A stretch of DNA of 6,748 nt, taken from the NCBI GenBank assembly GCA_003695505.1, contig RFIY01000055.1, positions 1 through 6,748 on the forward strand, in the 5' to 3' direction. The DNA comes from Candidatus Dadabacteria bacterium. Its GTDB lineage: Bacteria; J088. Shown here one piece after another: positions 1 through 4,824 of this stretch. A program made the position numbers and the translations under genes. The notes under the pieces are model-generated. The model was not told the origin of the DNA. It made no database searches and saw only the letters and a list, made by a program, of their open reading frames with translations. Each line of letters opens with the position of its first letter. The first letter of the stretch is position 1.

Positions 1-771
1 CTGATGAATGTGCAGTTCGCCGTTCAGGACAATCGCGTGTACCTGCTCGAGGTCAATCCACGGGCCAGCCGCACTGCGCCGTTCGTTTCCAAGAGTGTCG
101 GGGTGCCGTTGGCGAAGCTGGCGACCTGGGCGATGCTGGGTAAGGCCGTGCCGGTCGATACGCTGCCCGACCCGACGCGTCTGCCGCATGTCAGCGTCAA
201 GGAATCCGTGTTTCCGTTCCACCGATTTCCCAATGTCGACACGCTGCTGGGACCGGAAATGAAATCGACCGGAGAGGTGATGGGGATCGATCAGACGTTT
301 CCGGTTGCCTTTGCGAAGGCATCTGCCGCAGCGGGCACGGTCCTTCCGCGCGAGGGCTGCGTATTCCTGTCGGTTCACGACCGTGACAAACCCTTCGTGA
401 CCGAGATCGGACGGCTGCTGGCCGATAGCGATTTCCGACTGATCGCAACCCGAGGGACGGCGGCCTGGCTCAACGAGCAGGGGATCGATGCGACGCCGAT
501 CAACAAGGTCAGAGACGGTCATCCGCATATCGTTGACGCGATCCGCAACGGTGAGGTGCAGCTCGTGATCAATACGCCAACGGGCTACGGCGCCAAGCGC
601 GACAGCTATTCCATTCGCCGGAGCGCCCTCGAACATCAAATTCCATACTTTACGACGATCGAGGCCGCCCGCGCGGCTGCGTTGGCCATTCAGGAACTGC
701 AGCGATCGTCGTGGCGCGTCCGTCCGATCCAGGAATGGCACGCCGGCATCACAACAGGAGAGTCGGCGTGA
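1..771 (+). CDS. carB: Carbamoyl phosphate synthase large subunit, C-terminal part (5' end outside window)
   Basis: This is the last 256 residues of the large subunit that makes carbamoyl phosphate from bicarbonate, ammonia (from glutamine via CarA) and two ATP, for pyrimidine and arginine synthesis in the cytoplasm. The frame is open at base 1, so the gene starts upstream; the family is about 1,070 residues long. The first residues are the end of the second ATP-grasp domain: NVQFAV followed by LLEVNPRASRTAPFVSKS. Gln5, Glu17 and Asn19 (counting from base 1) have the spacing of the E. coli metal ligands Q829, E841 and N843. KSTGEVMG follows. From about residue 117 comes the MGS-like allosteric domain, with LSVHDRDK, ATRGTAAWL, the conserved INTPTG, and RRSALEHQIPYFTT. 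The tail ends in VRPIQEWHAGI, as expected for an intact C terminus. No frameshift is seen. The stop codon lies inside the start of the next gene. Family assignment is very secure; regulation cannot be judged because the promoter is outside. Confidence 0.97.
   Translation: MMNVQFAVQDNRVYLLEVNPRASRTAPFVSKSVGVPLAKLATWAMLGKAVPVDTLPDPTRLPHVSVKESVFPFHRFPNVDTLLGPEMKSTGEVMGIDQTFPVAFAKASAAAGTVLPREGCVFLSVHDRDKPFVTEIGRLLADSDFRLIATRGTAAWLNEQGIDATPINKVRDGHPHIVDAIRNGEVQLVINTPTGYGAKRDSYSIRRSALEHQIPYFTTIEAARAAALAIQELQRSSWRVRPIQEWHAGITTGESA
756..760 (+). promoter_or_regulatory. Shine-Dalgarno site that fixes the start of the small gene after carB
   Basis: AGGAG lies 7 nt before the GTG at 768, inside the last codons of carB. 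It favours GTG 768 over the in-frame GTG 711 and ATG 735 further upstream. Those would add a basic, carB-overlapping extension before the hydrophobic segment and have no comparable site. The position inside carB suggests translational coupling. Confidence 0.7.
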
Positions 772-1061
772 TTGCCGTCGTACTGACGACGATGTTGGCA
801 ACGGCGGTCGCGGGCGTCGTCCTGCTCCCGTTGTTCGCGCCCGAATCCGCAGCGGCCCTTGATCGCGAATCGCGGCGGATGCAACTCCTCGCGGAGCGCG
901 ATCAGCTCGTTGAGGCACTGCGCGAACTCGAAATCGATTTTGAACTCGCAAAGCATTCTCCCGAGAGCTACGAGGCTGAAGTCGCCCGGCTCGAGCAGCG
1001 TCTCAGCGAGGTTCTCGACGAACTGGAAGATCCAGGTGATCGGGACGACACGACGCCGTAA
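768..1061 (+). CDS. Small membrane-anchored coiled-coil protein, CcmI N-terminal-like
   Basis: This is a 97-residue protein with an N-terminal hydrophobic segment (about residues 3-24, MIAVVLTTMLATAVAG onward) and then a charged, heptad-like helical region (about 31-87). It reads LVEALRELEIDFELAKHSPESYEAEVARLE. This resembles the pattern in the N-terminal part of CcmI-type cytochrome c maturation proteins and of short stand-alone relatives (ALRELExD, then a short turn, then YExxxxxLE). The TPR domain of full CcmI is absent. GTG 768 is chosen because of the AGGAG 7 nt upstream and the GTGA overlap with the carB stop; starts at 711 or 735 are possible but add a basic stretch. The protein probably sits in the inner membrane with a helical hairpin on one side. 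No other cytochrome c maturation gene is in the window, so a haem role is only a possibility. It is probably cotranscribed with carB. The resemblance is from memory of the family pattern and is moderate. Confidence 0.75.
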   Translation: MIAVVLTTMLATAVAGVVLLPLFAPESAAALDRESRRMQLLAERDQLVEALRELEIDFELAKHSPESYEAEVARLEQRLSEVLDELEDPGDRDDTTP

Positions 1062-1113
1062 GCGTGGTTTTCCGGCGGCAGGCGATGAGAGTAAACGCCG
1101 TTTGGAGTGCCAG

Positions 1114-1142
1114 TTGCCGCGTGCTCGTGCCTTTGCTAGAAT
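1114..1142 (+). promoter_or_regulatory. Sigma70-type promoter with extended -10, upstream of the motor operon
   Basis: A -35 box TTGCCG (1114-1119, 4 of 6 matches to TTGACA) is separated by 17 nt from the -10 box TAGAAT (1137-1142, 5 of 6 to TATAAT). TG at 1134-1135 makes it an extended -10 (TGCTAGAAT). The expected transcription start is about 1149-1151, next to the ATG at 1152, so the mRNA may be leaderless or nearly so. This would be the main promoter for the genes from 1152 to 4690. Confidence 0.65.
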
Positions 1143-1151
1143 GGCGCCCAA

Positions 1152-1433
1152 ATGAAAAACACGTTGCGAATGCTGCTGTTTCCGGTGTCGCTGGTCTGCA
1201 CCGTCGTGATGCTCGCGCCCATGCCGGTCGCCGCTCAGGGGTCGTTTCTGCGCATGGAAGAGATTACGGTCGAGGGGCAGATCCAGAAACCACAGGCCAG
1301 TTTCATCTTGCAACGGAGCGGGAAAATCGATCTGGGCGTGGACGTACGGTCTTTGCGTCCGGTGATGTCGCGGCAGTATCTCGATCTGCCCGAACGCGAA
1401 CCGGATCTGTTCCGCACGGACAAGCGACAATAA
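1152..1433 (+). CDS. Small secreted (periplasmic) protein at the head of the ExbB/ExbD operon
   Basis: This 93-residue protein has a typical signal peptide: MKNTLR, a hydrophobic core to about residue 22, and a likely cleavage after VAA at residue 28. There is a Cys at 16, but the residue before it is Val, so it is not a lipobox. The mature part is about 65 residues, starting QGSFLRMEEITVEGQIQKPQ. It contains a beta-like stretch, ITVEGQIQKPQASFILQRSG, and a charged, Pro-containing tail. I do not recognise a named domain. The G-x-I-x-KPQAxFIL pattern reminds me of short exported proteins found beside ExbB/ExbD genes in myxobacteria-like genomes, but I cannot verify that here. The ATG at 1152 has no clear Shine-Dalgarno site and lies about 10 nt after a promoter -10 box. 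The next Met (residue 7) would shorten the signal peptide's basic start. Its place as first gene suggests a periplasmic partner of the channel or transducer; that is inference. Confidence 0.75.
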   Translation: MKNTLRMLLFPVSLVCTVVMLAPMPVAAQGSFLRMEEITVEGQIQKPQASFILQRSGKIDLGVDVRSLRPVMSRQYLDLPEREPDLFRTDKRQ

Positions 1434-1476
1434 GCCCCAACACGGTTGACTGCAGCGACGAGAGAGGCATGATCTG

Positions 1477-2121
1477 GTGTTAGACGCTCTTGCCAAGGCC
1501 TTTCAGGATGGTGGTGAATTCATGTATTTCATCACCCTGACCGCGGGATTCGCGCTCGCGGTCATTCTGGATCGGATCTGGTTTTTGTTGGTGCTTTACC
1601 GCGCCGATACCGACGAAATCATGGCGATCCTGACCGACAGCCTGCGAAAACGACAGGTCAATCCCCAATATGTTGAAGCGCTCAACAAGTGGATTCGTTC
1701 CCCTGTGGCCCGGCTCGTTCGCCCGGTGATTACCCGTGCGGATCGACCAAACCGCACGTTACGCGATCGGCTGTTCGAGGCCTATCTGGCCGTTGCGCCG
1801 GAAGTCAGCGTACGAACCAACATGCTCAACGTGCTGGCCAACGTGTCGACGCTGCTCGGGCTGCTCGGTACCATTCTTGGTCTGATTCAGGCATTCCAGG
1901 GCGTGGCTGCGGCAGACCCTGCCCATAAACAGGCCATGCTCGCCAGCGGGATCGCGGTCGCCATGAATACGACGGCGTATGGACTGATGGTGGCGATCCC
2001 GTGCATCATCTCGCATGCGATTCTCGGCAATCGCGTGCGCGCGATCCTCAACGATCTCGAGCGGGTACGGCAGCGGGCATTCGCGCTGCTGGAGCGTCGC
2101 CGAGAAACACGTCCGGTCTGA
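1477..2121 (+). CDS. MotA/TolQ/ExbB-family proton channel protein
   Basis: This 214-residue inner-membrane protein has three predicted membrane helices: about 15-38 (MYFITLTAGFALAVILDRIW), 118-140 (LANVSTLLGLLGTILGLIQAF) and 157-183 (SGIAVAMNTTAYGLMVAIP). A cytoplasmic loop of about 75 residues lies between the first two. This is the ExbB/TolQ plan, in which a pentamer surrounds ExbD helices and uses proton flow to drive motion. Thr132 matches E. coli ExbB T148 (GTxxGL), and Thr166 matches T181. The E. coli Glu176 position is Val161, so one known channel carboxylate is missing. The GTG start at 1477 is preceded by GAGAGG (1462-1467, 9 nt away). An in-frame stop at 1447 limits upstream alternatives, and the reading MLDALAKAFQDGGEFMYFI fits the family. 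It lies 43 nt after the secreted-protein gene and 15 nt before the next gene. Family call is secure; whether it serves TonB-like transport, gliding or another task is not decidable. Confidence 0.93.
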   Translation: MLDALAKAFQDGGEFMYFITLTAGFALAVILDRIWFLLVLYRADTDEIMAILTDSLRKRQVNPQYVEALNKWIRSPVARLVRPVITRADRPNRTLRDRLFEAYLAVAPEVSVRTNMLNVLANVSTLLGLLGTILGLIQAFQGVAAADPAHKQAMLASGIAVAMNTTAYGLMVAIPCIISHAILGNRVRAILNDLERVRQRAFALLERRRETRPV

Positions 2122-2136
2122 ACGGGAGACGCAACG

Positions 2137-2727
2137 ATGAGTTTTCAGCCCAGCAAGCGACGTCACAATGCGGATCTCGAAGGGGAGCCGCTGAATCTGA
2201 TCCCGATCATGAATCTTCTGACGATTCTGATCCCGTTCCTGACGTTGTCGGCCGTGTTCATGAAGCTGTCGGTCTTGCCGACGACCTTGCCGAGCAGTGA
2301 GGCCGCGGCCGAAACGGAGACGAAGCAAAAAGAGGAACCCAAGAAAGATGACAAACCGAAGCTGAATCTGACGATCAGCATCATCAAGGACGGTTTTGTC
2401 ATTGCTGGCGCCGGTGGCGTATTAGGAAACAAGAAAGCGGACGGCGGTCCAACCATCCCCAAAAAAGATGGCGAATACGACTACGCGGCCCTGACGAAGA
2501 AGCTCGAAGAAATCAAGAAGTTGTACCCGGATGAAAAGGACGCGATCCTGATTCCCGAGATGAATCTGACGGGCGAGGGAGACAAGGTCGATATTCCGTA
2601 CCAGGTCATCATCGACACCATGGATGCGATTCGGGAGGCTCCAGAGCCGTTCATGGACACGGATGGTGATGGCAAGAAGGACAAGATCCTCTTTCCGGGC
2701 GTGATTTTCAGCCCCGGCATCCTGTAG
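2137..2727 (+). CDS. ExbD/TolR-family protein 1, with Asn in place of the membrane Asp
   Basis: This 196-residue protein has a short cytoplasmic N terminus, one membrane helix (about 21-45, LIPIMNLLTILIPFLTLSAV), a charged Lys/Glu-rich linker (about 54-76) and a periplasmic domain. It is longer than E. coli ExbD or TolR (about 140 residues). The segment LNLIPIMNLLTIL aligns with the ExbD signature (N-x-x-P-x-I-D-V), but the proton-carrying Asp is Asn26 (codon AAT 2212-2214). The periplasmic part, LTISIIKDGFVIAG and a later YQVIIDTMDAIREA, has the ExbD beta-alpha pattern. Near the C terminus is DTDGDGKKD (residues 174-182), a DxDxDGxxD loop of the calcium-binding type, absent from classic ExbD. 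GGGAG at 2124-2128 lies 8 nt before the ATG. It probably pairs with the second ExbD-like protein, which keeps the Asp, and may be a structural or regulatory partner in a heteromeric stator. Family call is strong, function inferred. Confidence 0.9.
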   Translation: MSFQPSKRRHNADLEGEPLNLIPIMNLLTILIPFLTLSAVFMKLSVLPTTLPSSEAAAETETKQKEEPKKDDKPKLNLTISIIKDGFVIAGAGGVLGNKKADGGPTIPKKDGEYDYAALTKKLEEIKKLYPDEKDAILIPEMNLTGEGDKVDIPYQVIIDTMDAIREAPEPFMDTDGDGKKDKILFPGVIFSPGIL

Positions 2728-2738
2728 GAAGCGCATCA

Positions 2739-3257
2739 ATGGTCAAGCCCCCAAGCAAGAAGACGCATTCCCAGCCGGAGGAAATGCACCTGAACATCAC
2801 GTCGCTGATCGACGTGTTGACGATTCTGCTCGTGTTCCTGCTCAAGAGCTACTCGGCAGAACCTGAGGGTGCGGTGACGATTTCCAGCGAGCTCGAGCTG
2901 CCAACGTCGGCCAGTTCACTCAAGATCAACGAGAATACGACGATGGTGACGGTCACCAAGTCGGCGATCCTGGTTGACAACAAGGCGAAGGTTGCGACCA
3001 TCGGCCCGGACTGGAAAGTGGATGGTGTGTCGGCCGACAATCCATTCGCGATTCCCGCATTGATCGATGAACTCAACGAAATCGCAGAGAAGAAAAAATA
3101 CATCGCGGACAACAACCCGGCGTTCGAGTTTGATGGGAGAATCGTCATTCAGGCAGATCGACAGATGCCAAGTCGCGTGCTGGCGTCGGTACTCTATTCG
3201 GTCGGTCAGGCTGGATTCGACAAGATTCAATTGCTCGCGATCAACAAGTTTGAGTAA
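2739..3257 (+). CDS. ExbD/TolR-family protein 2, with the membrane Asp conserved
   Basis: This 172-residue bitopic protein has the classic ExbD N terminus: a basic cytoplasmic start, MHLNITSLIDVLTILLVFLL (membrane helix about 19-38), then a periplasmic domain. Asp25 (codon GAC 2811-2813) corresponds to the Asp of E. coli ExbD that is needed for proton use. The periplasmic part includes TMVTVTKSAILVDNKAKVAT, an acidic and lysine-rich helix region with KKK at 108-110 (EIAEKKKYIADNNP), and the closing GRIVIQADRQMPSRVLASVL then VGQAGFDKIQLLAI. That closing block is the usual ExbD/TolR C-terminal pattern (I-x-A-D, then a helix and a final strand). AGGAAG at 2726-2731 lies 7 nt before ATG 2739, and the gap from the previous stop is only 11 nt, so the two ExbD-like proteins are likely made together. 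This copy is the one expected to carry protons. Confidence 0.93.
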   Translation: MVKPPSKKTHSQPEEMHLNITSLIDVLTILLVFLLKSYSAEPEGAVTISSELELPTSASSLKINENTTMVTVTKSAILVDNKAKVATIGPDWKVDGVSADNPFAIPALIDELNEIAEKKKYIADNNPAFEFDGRIVIQADRQMPSRVLASVLYSVGQAGFDKIQLLAINKFE

Positions 3258-3262
3258 ACAAG

Positions 3263-4690
3263 ATGGCTGAACTGACACTGCAATGGCTTTCTGACGGTGG
3301 CGACCGCAAGGGCGTCAAGATTCCTGACCGGGCGGGTGTAGCACTGACCGCGGACAAGCTGGGCGCCTCGGTTGCCTGGCCGCTGGTCGTCGCTACAGAG
3401 AAAGGCTGGGTCATCACCGTTCCGCAGCAGGGGTCGAGTGGTGAAGTTGACGGTGCGCCACTGGCCGAAGTCGGCCAGAAAACGGTCTGGAAAGCCTCGG
3501 ATGGCAGTGCCGAGATGCCGGTGTTGCGGTTTCGGCTCGGTGACGGAGAACGCTCCGTCGCGAAGTTGACGATTCCGGGTGGCCGTATCGTACTCAAGGC
3601 AGACGGCGTCGTGGCGGCGGCGACCGAGAACGCTGGAGCTGCGTCGAAGCCTGTGGCCGACGCGCCAGCTTCGACGACTTCGCCGGCGCCGCCAAAGGCT
3701 GCTGCGAAGCCGGCAGCCCCGCCCACGCCGCCGTCGGGTCCGCCGACGCCGTTGCCGCCGCTGCCGGATCCGCTGCCCGAGCGCAAACGGAACGTCATCT
3801 TCTATACCATTCTGATCATCGTCCTGGGTATCGATCTGGGCGCGATGGCGCTGTTGGGGTCACGCGATGTCCCCGAAGAGGTGTACGCATCGGCCCAGGA
3901 GTTGCCGGAACGCTTTGCGAAACTGATTGTCCCCGAGGCTGAGCCAGAACCCGAAGAAGAGGCGGGGGCTGGTGAGGGGGAGCCAGAGCCCGAAGTCGAG
4001 GTTGCCGATCAGCCAGAGGACGCTGGCGAAGAAGCGGGTGGCGGCGATGAGCCGCAGGAAGCCTCGGCGCCACGCAGCAAGGAAGAGATCCGTGAAAAGG
4101 TGCGCACCAAGGGAATTCTTGCCGTATTCGCAGCGAAGAAGTCGGCGGGCGGTGCCCTGGCCGATGTCCTCAGCGGAGATGGCGTCGCTGCCGGACTTGA
4201 TCAGGCACTGAACGACGTCGGCGGCGTGGTCGTCGCGCAGCGGGGCATGGATATCACGACGCAACGTGGTGGTGGCGGCGCGAAATCGGCGGACATTGGC
4301 AATCTCAAGGCCGGTGCAGGCCGTGGCATGGGACTCGGTGACAAGGCCAAAAAGAAAGTTTCGGCTGGTGTCAAGACGGCATCGTTCACGTCGCAGGGTT
4401 CGCTCAGTGCCGATGCGATTCGCGCGGTGGTTGAAAAGAACCTGCGTGGGATCAAGTTCTGTTACGAGAAACAGCTTGCCAACAACCCCGATCTCAAAGG
4501 CAAGGTTGTGGTGCAGTTCACGATCGGGACCGACGGCAAGGTCAAGAAGTACAAGATTGAGAAGTCCAGCCTCAATAATCCAGATGTCGAGCGGTGTATC
4601 CTGAGCCGCGTGCGCCGCTGGACTTTCCCGAAACCGGAAAAGGACGCCGTAACGGTCAGCTATCCGTTCATCTTTACGGCAACCGGTTGA
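3263..4690 (+). CDS. TonB-like bitopic transducer with AgmX/PglI-type C-terminal domain
   Basis: This 475-residue protein is laid out as follows. Residues 1-115 are a cytoplasmic beta-rich domain. Residues 137-171 are a Pro/Ala-rich linker. Residues 177-199 are one membrane helix (NVIFYTILIIVLGIDLGAMA) after basic ERKR. Residues 203-224 contain ELPERFAKLIV just outside the membrane. Residues 225-265 are very acidic and Pro/Glu-rich. Residues 271-325 are a helical stretch (TKGILAVFAAKKSAGGALAD), residues 334-360 are Gly-rich, and residues 378-472 are a TonB-like domain. The last part has LSADAIRAVVEKNLRGIKFC, YEKQLANNPDLKGKVVVQFT, IGTDGKV and VERCILSRVRRWTFPKPEK, with Cys400 and Cys445; this matches the AgmX/PglI C-terminal family. 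Such proteins couple ExbB/ExbD-type stators to envelope tasks, including gliding motility in Myxococcus. The ATG follows the previous stop by 5 nt with only a weak GAG-type ribosome site, so coupling is likely. No outer-membrane partner gene is in the window. Confidence 0.88.
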   Translation: MAELTLQWLSDGGDRKGVKIPDRAGVALTADKLGASVAWPLVVATEKGWVITVPQQGSSGEVDGAPLAEVGQKTVWKASDGSAEMPVLRFRLGDGERSVAKLTIPGGRIVLKADGVVAAATENAGAASKPVADAPASTTSPAPPKAAAKPAAPPTPPSGPPTPLPPLPDPLPERKRNVIFYTILIIVLGIDLGAMALLGSRDVPEEVYASAQELPERFAKLIVPEAEPEPEEEAGAGEGEPEPEVEVADQPEDAGEEAGGGDEPQEASAPRSKEEIREKVRTKGILAVFAAKKSAGGALADVLSGDGVAAGLDQALNDVGGVVVAQRGMDITTQRGGGGAKSADIGNLKAGAGRGMGLGDKAKKKVSAGVKTASFTSQGSLSADAIRAVVEKNLRGIKFCYEKQLANNPDLKGKVVVQFTIGTDGKVKKYKIEKSSLNNPDVERCILSRVRRWTFPKPEKDAVTVSYPFIFTATG

Positions 4691-4697
4691 CCGTCTG

Positions 4698-4725
4698 GCG
4701 CCCGGCCTGCCTGCTCCCGGGGTGC
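4698..4725 (+). other. Possible GC-rich stem-loop after the motor operon
   Basis: GCGCCCGG (4698-4705) can pair with CCCGGGGTGC (4716-4725) with one G:U pair and one bulged base, leaving a loop of 11 nt. It begins 8 nt after the stop of the transducer gene, where a terminator would be expected. No T-run follows, so it is not a standard intrinsic terminator. It could protect the 3' end of the mRNA or be chance in GC-rich DNA. Confidence 0.3.
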
Positions 4726-4772
4726 GGCTCGATGCCGTGATGGGTATCGGCCATTCGGCGGCGGACGAACGC

Positions 4773-4781
4773 TGATATGAT
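4773..4781 (+). promoter_or_regulatory. Probable extended -10 promoter for the acyltransferase cluster
   Basis: TGATATGAT (4773-4781) has TG one base before TATGAT, which matches the -10 consensus at 5 of 6 bases. No good -35 box lies 16-18 nt upstream (best candidates are near 4752-4759 and poor), as is common for extended -10 promoters. Transcription would start at about 4788, giving a leader of roughly 37 nt. With the stem-loop before it, this suggests the genes from 4825 onward form a separate unit. Confidence 0.5.
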
Positions 4782-4824
4782 GTCTGCAGCGTGACCGAGG
4801 GCACACGAACAGGATCGCCAGCAC

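Noticed and set aside
711-767. Upstream starts (GTG 711, ATG 735) for the small gene after carB
   Set aside because: They add 11-19 basic residues before the membrane segment and overlap carB more deeply, while GTG 768 has AGGAG at good spacing and a standard GTGA overlap.
1062-1113. Search for an intrinsic terminator between the small CcmI-like gene and the motor-operon promoter
   Set aside because: Only short, weak inverted repeats (GCGT/ACGC, GGCG/CGCC) without a T-run were found, so read-through from carB cannot be excluded or shown.
1469-1483. Four-codon frame (ATG ATC TGG TGT TAG) overlapping the start of the ExbB-like gene, as a possible regulatory mini-ORF
   Set aside because: The GAGAGG site is only 1 nt before this ATG, too close to serve it, and fits the GTG at 1477 better. 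The short frame is probably chance.
1064-1483. Plus-strand open frame of 139 codons overlapping the secreted-protein gene
   Set aside because: It runs in another frame across the promoter and the secreted-protein gene, has no signal peptide or domain, and its start has no ribosome site. The 1152 frame has a clean signal peptide.
690-1496. Minus-strand open frame of 268 codons across the carB end, the small genes and the promoter region
   Set aside because: It would cover several supported + strand genes and a promoter. Its translation is Arg-, His- and Gln-rich without domain features, typical of an antisense shadow.
1759-2328. Minus-strand open frame of 189 codons opposite the ExbB and ExbD-like genes
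   Set aside because: It is antisense to two genes with clear membrane helices and family motifs. Its composition is very rich in Arg and His, and it has no support.
3860-4804. Long minus-strand open frame of 314 codons opposite the transducer gene
   Set aside because: It is a shadow of the + strand gene in GC-rich DNA. The + frame has a membrane helix and a family-like C-terminal domain, while this frame shows no recognisable motif and no neighbours on its strand.
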